Source: Ignelater luminosus (lineage: Eukaryota; Arthropoda; Insecta; Coleoptera; Elateridae). Taken from it: a DNA stretch of 64,000 nt. Where the stretch lies: assembly GCA_011009095.1 (NCBI GenBank), contig VTPC01000634.1:124001-188000 (forward strand), written 5' to 3'. The position numbers and the translations under genes are program-made. Under the pieces are notes generated by a model. It was not told where the DNA came from, did not search any database, and worked only from the letters and a program-made list of their open reading frames with translations. Every line of letters begins with the position of its first letter. Positions within the stretch are counted from its first letter, which is position 1. Positions 1-11,500 of the stretch are shown one piece after another.

Positions 1-674
1 AGGTCACCAGCCGCACTGATGTAACAGTAATAATGTTAACAGTTACAAGGTAGCTAACATGCGGTATTTATCTAGATTGAGAAAGAAAAAATATAATAAT
101 AATAATAAGATAAAAAGGAAGATGACTCATCATGATTATTAAAGATCTGAGCTCCACGAAACTGAGTGTACGTAAGATGAAACAGATCAATGTCGGTCGG
201 TTCGTAGGTTGTTATAATTCTTGGACACTTCAGCAAATCAATGAGATAGTTAACTAATTTATGAATAAATAAAGTAATCCGCTTCGTCTTGTTGTTAGAG
301 ACTTTATATGAAAGCAATTTAACATGGAGGTATAGTATATCCGCTTATGTACTATGAGACACATAAAGAGGATTTCAAGTGATAGCACCATACTCCAATT
401 TAGATCTTACGAGTGCGTTATAAAGAATAAATACAGTATAAATAGACCTGGTATTTCGAATTAAAAATCAAAGTTATTTAGTCACTGAATTAATCATACT
501 ATCATAATGAGCGGGAGGCAGCGTCAAAGCTGACACCTGTTTACACGATTTAAAAAAGTACTGCCTCTTTGATAATTAAAGACGATAGAATTAGTTTTTC
601 TTGTAATAAATATACAGTAACGTTATTTACTAATATTAAAGTATAATTTATTATTATCCGACCATTTAAGAGTT
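1..674. other. A+T-rich stretch without recognised gene
   Basis: I see no conserved coding signal, RNA gene or clear repeat here. A minus-strand frame of about 80 codons at 72-317 is rich in Tyr, Ile and Ser, resembles no protein I know, and is what an A+T-rich background produces. Confidence 0.6.
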
Positions 675-1013
675 TGGTTTATGTCGCTCTGTAGTCTGCA
701 TGTTTTCACAATCAGACTGAGTACTTACAATACGGAGTATCTTGAGGTCGTCGGCCTAGAAAAGCAGGGTCTTTGAACCCCTTTTGTGTACTAAAATGAT
801 TTTCACATTTTTCCACTCTATGGAGAAAGTAGAAGATTGTAACGTTAAGGTAAAGATTTTCTTCAAAAGAGAAATTAGAAAAATTCCGCAGCATTTAACA
901 ATGTAGCTTAGAATGTTGTCAGGACATACTGAGCAAGAATTACTCAAAAAACTGTTGAAGTGCTTATCTATGGACAGAATAAAAAAATTCACTTTTAACG
1001 TTTCGGTCAGCAT
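675..1013 (-). pseudogene. Jockey/CR1-type non-LTR reverse transcriptase fragment, internally deleted
   Basis: Remnant of the Pol protein of a Jockey-superfamily retrotransposon, which copies element RNA at a nicked chromosomal target. Reading the minus strand from 1013, an open frame carries the linker before RT (PDNILSYIVKCCG) and the RT fingers signature (IFTLTLQSSTFSIEWKNVK, then HKRGSK). Normally a YRPIS segment and over 100 residues of fingers and palm follow. Instead, within a few codons and in another frame, the palm active site appears: ADDLKILRIVSTQSDCENMQ at about 696-755. The middle of RT is therefore deleted, a stop sits just before ADD, and the reading ends soon after. It lacks both ends of the element. 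Family assignment is from motif recognition by eye; the clade within the Jockey superfamily is not resolved. Confidence 0.72.
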
Positions 1014-1854
1014 TTACTGACGTCGCAAAGGCATTTTTGGTCTTATACTAATGTAAGAGTGTCATAATAAAGAATAGATTTATTAAATTATATTTCTTTT
1101 GATTAATTTCTTGAGAACGTAGATATCCTGTTTCAGATACTGATAGAAGCTGATGTTTAGCGCGAGAAGCCAAGACTTTTTGGTAAATTTGGTTTAAGTT
1201 AGAAGAAGCCAACCTATTAGTTAATACCTACACATAAGTTATCGCAGCATTTCCAAATAATAGCATCTAAATACAAAAAATATAATTTTTTTGGAATGGA
1301 CGTCCCAAAGTGAGCACAATAAATGTTTGTCCCCAACCAGATCCTCTCGTATTAAGTGATCTTAAGATTTCATATATACTTAATATAAAAATCAACATGT
1401 CATTCTCATTTGCGGTGTGGCTCAACATAATATATCGGCAAAGAAAAATAAAACGAGTTTGAATTGAACTTGGCTCGCACAAAAACAAATTTATCAGGGG
1501 TAATATACTGACAGCAAGGTTAATTATCAATATATCGCCGACTGTCACGAAATATGCATGTGTCTGGAAATGCTCAACAAGATCAACTGCAAATGCAATC
1601 AATTTCTATCACCGAAGGTATTTCCATGCCAGGGGTTATTTAGGAGTCTTCTCTTCGTAAGCCGATGGAATGACACTCTTATGGTGGAGGTGGAGGTTTG
1701 GTCGTAATAGATGTGATTAGGCCGGGTCGGTAGCAGTGGCTCGAACACGCAATCCCAGGCGACTCCAATGATTGTGTAAGTGGAGGCGAAATCCGTTTGT
1801 GATCAGTTTTTTTTTTATCAGGAATGAAGAGTTGCGAAAAATTATTTCAAGATG
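1014..1854. other. Noncoding stretch with a G+C-richer patch
   Basis: Mostly A+T-rich. From about 1660 to 1800 composition shifts to G+C-richer sequence with GGAGGT-type repeats, a tRNA B-box-like core (ggctcgaa) and a trailing cgactcc that resembles the SINE candidate at 7.2 kb. I could not find a matching A box, so a SINE call is not supported. A 111-codon minus-strand frame at 1267-1602 has no recognisable domain. Confidence 0.4.
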
Positions 1855-1864
1855 NNNNNNNNNN
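1855..1864. other. Assembly gap (10 N)
   Basis: Ten undetermined bases. The same length recurs at 31077 and 41113, which suggests a fixed-size placeholder rather than a measured gap. Confidence 0.95.
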
Positions 1865-4378
1865 AATTTTTTCATCAGAAATTCTTCTATTGCCTTAGCT
1901 TAACCTACTGAGTTCGAACAAACAATTCAAACGCATTATTCTTTATTCAGGAATTTTCTTCAAAGATTTTAATGACGGGATACACAATAACGTGACGTCT
2001 CCAACAAATAAGCTCAAGTACTGTGATAGCGCACCAAAAGCTACCATCGTTTGGTCATTACATATTTTCACCCCTGGGAGTGAGGGATCTCGCTGGAAAA
2101 GCTATGATCCGGTGAGTTAGACTTGGATTGGAATTCCACACGAAATCTAAGTTTCCTGTCTGTTATTTCTATTACTATTACATCATAATTGATTTGCTTC
2201 CAACATTTAATATTTAATAATTAAGGCTTTATTTCTTTATATAAAATGTTTAATAATCCTGTATAAACCACCCTGTACAGGTTACACACCTATTATCTGA
2301 ATAATTTATTTTTAATAGGACGTCATACTTATCGCGACAATAAAATCACTATAAATTACAATTTTTGTTGCTTTCCCCTAAAATAATCGCCAAGTCGCTC
2401 ATTATGAGGGAAAAATAAACTTGCTTGTACTTTCTAGATTAAATCTCTGCAAGGTTTCACTTCCTATTGTGTTATGTTACGTTTTTAGAACCAAGATTCT
2501 GGGTTAGATTGTGTAATATTAATTTTGTTAACATACAGTAATATTAAATATCGTAAACCTAGCTCTACTTCTACTGCTAGCAAACAAAGAAAATATTTTA
2601 ATAAAAAATAAAATTTTCAAAGAAAGATAAACAATTGATATAATTCTCGACAAAACAAAGAAAACTGCACAAAACTAAAAATTTATTTAAGCGAATAAAA
2701 ACACACCTCCGCCGAGTGCTTACAAAAGTAACAAGAGAACTGAAAATGGAAACGTTCCTATTGTACGAAAGCTGAAGACTTTAAATCGATCAATTTCTGC
2801 TGAATTTAATAAAGGGATGAAAAGGGTCCTAAATAATCAGACTTCCATTATAAAAACTTATTCAATAGAATAAGAAATGTATTATTACAGTAATTTGTTT
2901 ATCCGTTTATTTGATGTAATCTCGAATGAGAATTTTAAACAAATTAAAATTTTATAAATTTACTCCCTCGTTACCTAAAAATAGATTTTTCCCCTAATTG
3001 CGCGATTTTCTTTCGATAAAATTCACTTTTATAAAAGAAAGGAAACTGAGAGGTAACTTCTGCAAATAAAAAAAGGAAATTGATAACCTACACAGAATTC
3101 GAGTTTAGTTTAAAATGATTCTGTTTTTATATAAAAATCTCTTTCTTCTCGTCGATTTACTTTCTTTCGCTACTTTTTTAAATTGGTTTTTTTCATTAAT
3201 CAAGCTAAATTTGATACGATTTAATCAAAGGTAACACTTTTAAATAGTATAAATACAATGATAATTTAATTACTTTAAGTTTAATTAATAATCCAACAAT
3301 TTCAAAATGTAGAAAAAAACTTTTTTTTTATTTATTTCAGATATTTTTAATACAACCGATAAATGCAAACGCAGGTTGGTTTAAAGACGTATAAAAGGAA
3401 GGGAGGTGTGCTACACACAAACAATGTTATTGATTTTAGGGGCTTGTATCTAATGGAATACTTAAAATTGTCTAGTGGGGTGGTTCACCGACATTCTAGG
3501 ATGGCAGATTTGCATAATCAAGTTGGCGATTAAATATTTGGGAAGTCTGCGGAATTAACTTACTGATTAAAAAAACCCGAAAAAGAAACTTATTTTTCTT
3601 GCAAAACTAGAAAGGAAAAAAACAATTTCAATTGAAACCAAACTCTAATTCCACACAAACAAACGGTCATGTAATTACGACGCTGTATAAACCGATCAAT
3701 TTACAATTTCCAATTAAATTGTTGTGGAGACAAATTAATCGGAGATGAATAATTTAATCAAAATTTATAATCTTGCCAAGCAGAATGTGCCATGCTATCA
3801 ACCTAGTCAAATGCTTGTTCTTCGGGGGGGTATAAACATCTAAATCCGCCCTCCCGTCCTGCTTACTCGCTCATTTCGACCACTTTCAGGAACACTAAAG
3901 TTAACTTTCCTCAAAGTTACAAGTTAGAGTAGTTGCTAAACCAAAGCACCGGGAATGCTGGTAATTGTTAACAATTTCTAATTACATACCTAAATCGTAT
4001 TTCTCAATGGGTATAATGTTTTCAAATCCAATTAATATTTTACACATTGGGCATTATCGATGTTTTGTTAGGTAAGTAACTCCTTAGATATATCGGTTAG
4101 TTGAATTATTGAACATGTTTGAAACGCAAATTACTTGTTTATTACAGCTTATATTTACTTACTCTAGCTTAAGTTTAATACTTAATTATCGTTTATTCAG
4201 ACTAAAGCTCAAGAAAATAGACGAAATATTAATTTTCCAAATACAAGGAGACATTATTGAATAGAATATTTTTCCTATTAACTTGCTTTGATTCTATTAT
4301 TTTAATCATAAATTCAGTAAGATTCAGTTAATCGAAAAGACAACTAGATGTTTACATTCAGGACCGTTCCAAGCGCGT
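1865..4378. other. A+T-rich stretch without recognised gene
   Basis: No coding frame of note and no conserved protein motif on either strand. A short motif at 3840-3852 (ctaaatccgccct) recurs exactly at 63351-63363 and resembles the reverse complement of hAT transposon ends; it is discussed as a finding. Confidence 0.5.
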
Positions 4379-4393
4379 GTGCAGTTTGCGCAG

Positions 4394-4440
4394 CACGCGG
4401 GCGGCAGCCTCACGCGGGCGGCAGCCTCAAGGGGGCGGCG
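4394..4440. repeat. 17-bp G+C-rich tandem repeat
   Basis: The 17-mer cacgcgggcggcagcct occurs at 4394-4410 and again, identically, at 4411-4427. A shortened, diverged copy (caagggggcggcg) follows at 4428-4440. The patch is much richer in G+C than its surroundings and lies about 100 bp upstream of the second repeat block at 4.54 kb. Confidence 0.85.
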
Positions 4441-4539
4441 AATCTCGACAAATATTCGTCAAAATCAGATTGACAGAGAAAGTAGAGCCTTGCACGGCCA
4501 GACTGGAGGCAAACTTGACGCGGTCCAAAGAAATTCCGG

Positions 4540-4735
4540 CAACTTTTTAATTAGCCCAAGAAGTCCGAAGAATCGGGAAATCCAAAAGGCCAGACAAACC
4601 CAACGAACCGAACGGGCCAAAACTCGTATGACCCAACAGGTCCGAGGGATCCGATAGACTCAAAAAAACCCGAAGGGCCGAGAAATCCAAAAGGCCCGAC
4701 AGGTCAGAAGCCCTGCAAACCAGGAGTCTGATACC
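4540..4735. repeat. Degenerate minisatellite with 9-bp (three-codon) periodicity
   Basis: About 200 bp of imperfect short repeats built from units such as aatccaaaaggcc and ccgacaggtc. The 15-mer gaaatccaaaaggcc is present at 4577-4591 and 4682-4696. On the plus strand one frame, open from about 4545 to 4730, reads a collagen-like pattern with Pro, Gln or Arg at roughly every third residue (for example GPRNPKGPTGQKP). The minus strand gives a matching Gly/Leu-rich repeat. It stops where the LOA/R1-like RT begins. It may be a degenerate minisatellite or repeat-derived part of an element's upstream region; a true collagen gene is unlikely because the Gly-X-Y register is not kept. Confidence 0.6.
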
Positions 4736-6150
4736 CACGTTGGTTAACTGTGTAAAATCTGCACTAGAAGTAAGAAGCGTTAAAGCTGCTCTAGGAAACT
4801 GCCATGTAAACATCGAGGTACAGGGGAGCTGTCTTTCATCCCACCTTTGGTATCTAACAATAGATGATCTTTTGGAGCGCTTAACAGAGGACGCTTTCTT
4901 GCTCGGGTATACGCAGACAACGGGTTAGTGTTAGTCACTGGTCGCTTTCTGAACGTCGTTGACCTTTACCGCTCGCGCAGAAGGTCAAGCACTTAGAGGT
5001 GACCTTGGAAATGTGTCGACAAGGTGATAAGCAAAGCAGCTGCGCCAAGTGGTAGGTTCTGGGGACTCAATCTTCAGATAGCCTACTGGATCTACACTGC
5101 AAATATCAAACATAGACTACTGTTTGGTTCAATGGTGCAGTGGTTTACTATAGAGCGCACCACCATCGCTAAAGGCTGACCAAGCTGCAATGCCTGGCAT
5201 ATCTGGGTATAACCGGTGCAATGAGCACGACCCTTACGACCGCACTTGAGCTTCTATTGGGGCTGCTGGACCTCCCTATTTTAATAAAGAAGGGGGCAAC
5301 GGCGGCCCACATCAGAATACGAGATGCAGAGTTATGGCTTGGAATTGAATATAACACTGGCCACGCCAGAATGGTACAGTTAGTGGAAAAAGAAGTGCCT
5401 TTGTCTACTTACGGGACAACAGTACGGATGAAAGGAACTCCTCTGGAGCAGGCATTAACCTAGAAAACTTATACGTGCAGGAGAGCAGGTTTATGCTATT
5501 GTATCAGCGGCATATAGGGAAAATGCGAGGATAACGGAGTAAAAGACATATAACTGCTCCGAGAGTCAAGCGGCATTAAAACCGGTTTGCACATCCAGAA
5601 CAAGAGAAAGAGTACATAGACGCTTTAAAATAACTTGCCACGACAAAACAACATAGTAGGTTAACCTCATCTGAGTTGCTGGGCACAATGGAACTCGCCC
5701 AACTCGGAGCCGAGGATACCTACTTGGAACCAGAATCTTTTCTAGGAATATCAAGGCAACAAATCTCGTTAGCCCTAACTGTATATGCTTACGAGACTCA
5801 AAAGCACACAAGAAGCATTGAATATCGCCAAGCAAAAGAGCATATAACCGGTTTTAACTTGTCACAGTTAGACTGGCTAATAGACGAGAGCCGGAGAACT
5901 CTAAGTCTTTTAATTGAGTTCCCCACAGGCCATTGCATCTTAAAAAGGCACCTGATACTCATAGAAGTAGAGGAAGACTGAACATTTCCTACATGGTAAT
6001 GAAACGTCTTTCCACTTCCTGGGAGAATGAGAGGCTGAGGTATAAGACCTTTCAGGTCGTTACCCTAATAAGGATGGAGTTGAGCTCTCTAGCCTGAAAA
6101 GACATCCGTATTTTCATACGGGAGTCAGAGGAAAGAATAATAGATGGTCG
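4712..6150 (+). pseudogene. LOA/R1-like non-LTR retrotransposon pol, 3' part, frameshifted
   Basis: C-terminal half of a retrotransposon polyprotein with RT followed by RNase H. In order: RT palm from about 4735 (QGSCLSSHLWYLTIDDLLE, then GYTQTT where GYADDL is expected, so both catalytic aspartates are lost); the connection region (LVLVTGRFLNVVD, GAVVYYRAHHH); a thumb segment at about 5165-5460 (LQCLAYLGITGAMSTT, RDAELWLGIEYNTGHARMV); RNase H at about 5480-5760 (YNCSESQAALKPV at 5549-5587, VNLI-stop-VAGHNGT at 5660-5695 for the usual VTLIWVPGHSGI, then ELAQLGAE and FLGIS); and a tail with TGHCILKRHL near 5925 and KDIRIFIRESEE at about 6100-6135. At least four frame changes and several stops break it. 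Endonuclease and ORF1 are absent. RNase H plus this tail favour the LOA or a related I/R1-group clade, by inference. Confidence 0.82.
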
Positions 6151-7217
6151 TAGAGGTAGAAGTGGTTGAAGGGAATGGCGAGGAGTTAGTAAAAAGATCT
6201 ATTAAGCCTATTTGCCATTATATATTCCCAATTACTATTGCTACTCTGACAATATTAATGATTACCCAAATATTGTGTTTAAAAGAAAGGCTAGATTTTA
6301 CAATAAAGCATTAGTATGGTGTGCAATTTTAACTGTTAGAATTTTTTTGACCGAATGTAGAAGTTGTCCATGTCTATCGAAGAGAGTTGATTTCTTCAAC
6401 ACATGTCATCCTCAGGACGATACAATGTTTTGGACAAACTTGGCCTAAAAACGATAACCCTTCAAATATTTCTAGGAAATTTTGTTGAGGAGAGGTTATA
6501 ATAACGAATGAGAAGCGCAAGATGAACAGCAATTAAGGGGTAGAATTTTTTAAAAGTTAGCAGAAATAAATCTTGCCATTGTCAAAGAGCTGATGGACAG
6601 CGTTAGAATACTACGTGTCATTAAGAAGAATGGACCGTTAACATTAATTTAAATTAATACATCGGTGCTCAATAAGTATGTTAAATAAGGTTTATGCGGA
6701 TAATTCAAATTAGATTATTCTAGTACATAAAGATTACACGTCAATTATTGTGCCAAAAGTTTCTGAACATACGTTAACAACTGATATTCAAAAAATAGAA
6801 AAGGGCAAGGAACTTATCATGCACGTGGGCGGCTCATACCCTAGGAACGGCGCTGTTTAAATTATGCCGTGATGATAGATTTAAATGGCTTACAATATAA
6901 TTTGGAAGTCCATCACTGTTTGTAGATTTTGTTGTAAACTTTAATTTTGCTAATCTTATGTAACTAAGAGACAAAACAAATTAGACACCCTCTTCTATTT
7001 CCATGAAGAAAAAAGTCCTTAGTACATATAAACGGAGATTCTTTTTGGTTGTTATAATAATTTGATAAATAATCAATCTACATAAACACTGCCTGTAACT
7101 TAGTAACACCTAGGAAGAAGACAGTTGCCCCCCAGATAGAGGCCGGTCCAGCACAACAGAAAGAATAACTGTCTCCTCACAATTAATCTTATTAGCAGAA
7201 TATAAGTTACAGTAAGT
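6151..7217. other. Noncoding stretch downstream of the LOA/R1-like element
   Basis: Probably begins with the element's 3' untranslated remains (no clear terminal repeat or poly-A seen). A 78-codon plus-strand frame at 6212-6448 resembles nothing I know. Around 7115-7180 the words agacagtt and aactgtct form a small inverted pair; I attach no function to it. Confidence 0.4.
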
Positions 7218-7224
7218 ATTCGAT

Positions 7225-7385
7225 TACGAACCGACTGGTATGGCTTACCTAGTGACTAAGGAGTTGTGATGACATTTGGGAGGCCCGAAGTTTAATCCCC
7301 AAACCGACTCCTCTATGCGCACCAAGGTTGTCTGTTATTTCCGTTAGTAGATCTCCTAAAACGCTCCGCTCCCAAACGAGGTAAT
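7225..7385 (+). mobile_element. Candidate tRNA-derived SINE
   Basis: The sequence tggcttacctagtgactaag at about 7239-7258 fits a diverged RNA polymerase III A box (TGGCTNAGTGG type), and gaagtttaatcccc at about 7288-7301 fits a B box (GGTTCGAATCCC type). Their spacing matches the tRNA-related head of a SINE. A G+C-richer body follows (about 7300-7385, with tatgcgcacc and gttatttccg) before the background returns. The head cannot fold as a clean functional tRNA, so a retroposed element is likelier than a tRNA gene. The 3' boundary and target duplication were not resolved. Confidence 0.42.
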
Positions 7386-8169
7386 TAAACATTTTAGTTT
7401 TTCATCACTTTATTTCCTTGTTTGTGAATCAGATGCGAATGCGATATAGTAGATCATCACGACAAATCAGAAGACGTTTTCTTATAAAATAAAAAGTATA
7501 TCATCGAACACTTATACTAGCACATAAACAATGGTTCGCTAGCAACCTTACGAGGTTTTGAAACAATTCTTCCATTAGGAGAACGTATTTATCCTTCCTC
7601 CATTCCGTCGAAGAAGATTTTAAACATTTGTTTTATGTATTTGTTACTGCTGTTTTTCGGCTTCAATCCTGTTTTTCCCATTTATCCTTATTTATAACTA
7701 AAGTTTAAGAAGTTCAGAGCAATTAAAATATGCTCCAACTCAGCATGTTTCGCATTTAAAGTTTCGCTGGGTGTATTTTAGTTTTTTTAGGTACGAGTTA
7801 TATGAATGGACAACGAATTCGAATAAATCAAAGGACATTTTCCGTGTCGTTCTATCGTCTCGCTTACATGTTGACTCCTCAAGCATTCCAAGCAATCATC
7901 TATCAGAAAAGTTTCACGCAGGTTTATCAAATAATGAAGTCTTTCACACCGAGATTTCTACGAGCAGCGTTCTACCACTGCCGAAAGCAACAAATTAGAT
8001 GAGATGAGAAGACAAGTTGATGCCGCCCAAATTAAGTTTATGCAGCATCTGTCCTCACCATTGTCAAGCAGTTAAAACGATGTCACAGCGGATGACTATT
8101 GGTGGCAATTGCAGGTATGTAACATACTTCTTTGGGAGCTGATATTTTTTGTTATCGGTTACTCTTTGA
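7386..8169. other. Noncoding or unrecognised stretch
   Basis: Two overlapping plus-strand frames of 66-75 codons cover 7771-8002, followed in another frame by a short helical-looking peptide (DEMRRQVDAAQIKFMQHL) at about 8002-8055. A polypyrimidine run ending in ttttttttag precedes them at about 7781-7790, which could be an acceptor site. I recognise no family, and the frame changes make an exon doubtful. Confidence 0.3.
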
Positions 8170-8505
8170 TCTGTCTGTAATAACTCTGGAAATCCGTTAG
8201 TATTGAGGTATTCATTTAGACGAGCATCTACATATGCCTTTTAATTTTTAACAGGAATCCATGGTTTTCTAAAAAAACTTTTATCAGGAAGCCTGCCTGC
8301 TTGTAATGTAATGCATTAGTTCGTTTCCTACCGAAACTCTTAAGAGTCCAGTCAGTCATAAATCTACTGTTGCAGCTTAGTGGAAGGACAAGTGTGCCAG
8401 TTGCGGTAACCCCCCTTCTGGCCAGAGCTTCAGCTCTATCAGTTTCAACTATACCATAATGCCTCAGAATCCAAATAAGAAACGCTCAGTTTCTTTGATC
8501 AAAAC
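8170..8505 (-). pseudogene. Non-LTR retrotransposon RNase H/C-terminal fragment
   Basis: Reading the minus strand from about 8482, the frame LIWILRHYGIVETDRAEAL continues as ARRGV. It aligns with the last conserved block of retrotransposon RNase H (usual form LLWVPGHSGIEGNEKADELARRG). The key His of the GH pair persists as RH, but the GNE and AD residues are diverged. The frame runs on through a linker (TDWTLKSFGRKRTN, then KQAGFLIKVFLE) to a stop near 8240, like the post-RNase H tail of I/LOA/R1-group Pol proteins. A stop lies just upstream (Asn-stop-Ala-Phe), and I could not follow the domain farther. It sits about 2 kb from the LOA/R1-like element but on the opposite strand, so it is probably a separate insertion. 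Confidence 0.55.
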
Positions 8506-11500
8506 GACCAGGAAATAATGAGATTTCAAGACTAGAGATGTTTTAGTTTTAAATTATCCTTTTACTAGATTCCGCAGTCTCCCTCAAACTTATCTGATAA
8601 TGAAAGTTACGTCTCAATTGGATTTCTAATTCCCTATAAACAAAATTTTGAGAGAAAACTAAAGATTATTGACTAGATAGTTTTGCTTATCTACTATTTA
8701 CAATAACAATGCTTTCTTTGTACACTTTTAGTTATTCTCGATCAGAATTTGAGTTTCCAAACTCACTATTTGTCAAATTTTAATTGCTGCCTGCAAGAAA
8801 CTCTTACCCTGTTTCCATCAGGATCCAATCATGAAGCGATTACGATTTGCGATTCTCTCTGTACTGCTTAGGAATCTCCACCTGATATTTGACACCATGT
8901 AAACCTGGAGGTCGTATTCTGTCATGAAATTAAGTTTTCTATGATGATCTTAAAGTTTAACCTTGTTAATCCGTTAATGAAGGCAGAGCTGCAAAGAGTT
9001 TCAATTATCCTCATGGACACAGACAACAACGCTTTTAAGATCAAAATTAAAATCAAAACTACAATGAAGTTGTTTATAGTTAGACTTTCAAAATACCGTA
9101 ACGTTCAACAGCAGAATAAGAAACCTAAAACAACATAAGGACGATTGTATAATTTAACTGTTAGGAAAACATCGACTAGACAAAACGACGGGAAAACGAA
9201 TGTAAGAACATTTTTCTGTCAGTAAATTCTTCTTTTTTATTAATTATTTATCACAAACTGGTTTCCAATATAAAAACGACGGAATCGAAGAAAATCAAAT
9301 TTATTAATTCAACAACAGGAACAATACAATCATTTTAAGACAAAACTAACCCCACGACGATAAACGAACCCTTCTGGTTTAATGCTGGATAGAATTGGTC
9401 GAGATTGATGTTAAAATTAATAATAGATAACAATTACTTCTCACCTGACTATGTATTACTTACAACTACAATTAATCAATTACGAGTTAGTTACTCAACT
9501 CGTATCTAACTACAAACTGCTAATCACACTGCAAGCATGCTGCTTAATACAAAACAATTCACTTATTATAATCTTCTCAAAACATTGTATCTTGATTGTA
9601 ACCACATTACAATGCAAGAGAAAAAATCGAAATTCAAATACGCAATTAAAATGTCGTAATTATAAAACATAAATTGATCGATTAAACTTATGTGATTCAC
9701 ATTTAATTTATTGCTTTTTACATCAGGCTGCAAAATAACAGTTTTTATTAATATTTAGAAGACGAAGTACGAGGAAGTACAAAACACGTCTATGCCGTCA
9801 TCGTAACATTAGTATGTGGAATTCACATGATACCAATTTACACTTTTGTGTATGTATTCTTTATTTCATTTATTTTCTTTGCTTAACGCATTTTTAGAAT
9901 GAGTTGGGTTTAATTTTAAAAATTTTAGTTAAACGCAATCTAATTTAATCAATCGTGTCATCGTTTATCTTGTTCTTTCAGTCAACGATTGTTTGGTTTA
10001 TTTATCTCTTCCAAATATTTAAGGAAAAATGCATCTCCGATTGTTCGTGATATATGCAAGAAAGATTATTATATCTAGTTAAATCTTCCCATGATAAATA
10101 ACACAATATTGTCGGGATTTTAAAGTTTTTAAACCTTCACAAAAGAACCTTGTCGATATAAAATTATCCTTCCCATATTCAACGTTTCAGCTTTCAGAAA
10201 TGAATGAACATCAATAAAAATTTAATCAAATTCCAATTTCTTTTTGAAAATTCCAAATTGAGAAAAAGTTCAAAAAAAAAGAAAGCAAGAAAATGTAATT
10301 GCGAGACAGTTTGTGCGTGGGATCTGTTTACGAAAGTTATTTTTGTTTGTGGTGTTTTCATTATTAAAAAGGAAATATCATATCCGTGGTGAAATTCTCA
10401 CAAAGCTCTCTTTCGTATTGGATGATAAAATCTACATCATATTTAAAATAGTAATCTAAAATCTGTTATGATTTTAATGGATTATTTCTGTTAGTAGTAG
10501 CACCGATCTTAATTTGAGAGAATTTAATTCCACATCGACATACACATTTGATATTTCATTTTCCGGAAGTAATAACCGAACGGGTGCTGCTACTATTATA
10601 GGTGGAGCTTCGTAAATTTGTTTATTCTCCCGACATTCATGTCATCATCATGTAGGAAAAAACTCAAATTTTCGGAGCAGAATTTTCCATTTAACCGAAC
10701 AGTTTTTATTTCTCCTACACTTTACGCCTTTTCGAATGAATGGCACAAAGTAAAACGATTTCTTTGAACTTGTGTGTCCATATACCTTTCTTTCATTACA
10801 TTATGTAAGTTACTTTTACGAAAAATTTCCAAGAATGTTTGAATAACGCTTTTTAGTAACAGACAGACTTTTTACTTTAAGATTTATAATTATAAAGCAG
10901 CTCCAATTATTGAAATAAAAGAAACTAAAAAGAAAGCTGAAATTAATCTAAAAAATAGCAAGCATTCTTTGTTAAACCGGAAAAAAATTAAACAAATAGA
11001 TTATCGAGATTCGGTCAAGCGATTAAGAGAATCAAGGAAAGTAAGATAAATGATACTTCCTAAAAGTAAATCCAACGTCGGAGAGAATCAAAACGATTTC
11101 TAACAACTATTAAGGCGTACACAGCATCTAAAAGTCCCAATCTTTACTAAAATCAGTTTTTTATTTAGTTTCCAAAGCATTCGTTAGTAAAAAAACTAAT
11201 TCATAATAAAAATAAAATATATTTATTATTTTGTTATTATTTTCTCAAGAGTTATAGCTTTTGGTTCAATACTTCTAAGCTTAGTGTTTTTGACAAGCGT
11301 TATTAGAACATGTCGAGACATTTGATAAATCAATAGAAATATTTCGTCAAGCACTTTGAGATTACACAAACTACACAGAAGAATGTTTCCGCAAGCAAGT
11401 TTTCACAACCACCATTGATAGTGTTATTCCATTCAGTGACTGGGTAATTCTACCAACCGATAACAATCACTCTAATTCATTTTGTCTTACAACCTACCAC

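Noticed and set aside
1267..1602. 111-codon minus-strand frame
   Set aside because: Leu/Ile/Phe-rich with no motif or neighbouring coding context.
1660..1800. Second SINE copy
   Set aside because: A B-box-like core and some similarity to the 7.2 kb candidate, but no A box at the right distance and no clear ends.
4540..4735. Collagen gene fragment
   Set aside because: Three-residue periodicity is present, but glycine is not held in every third position and the block is better explained as a degenerate 9-bp repeat.
5566..5835. Minus-strand 89-codon frame
   Set aside because: Antisense shadow of the RNase H region of the LOA/R1-like element.
7771..8060. Host exon after a polypyrimidine-AG
   Set aside because: Two competing frames, a frame change before the most protein-like part, and no recognised family.
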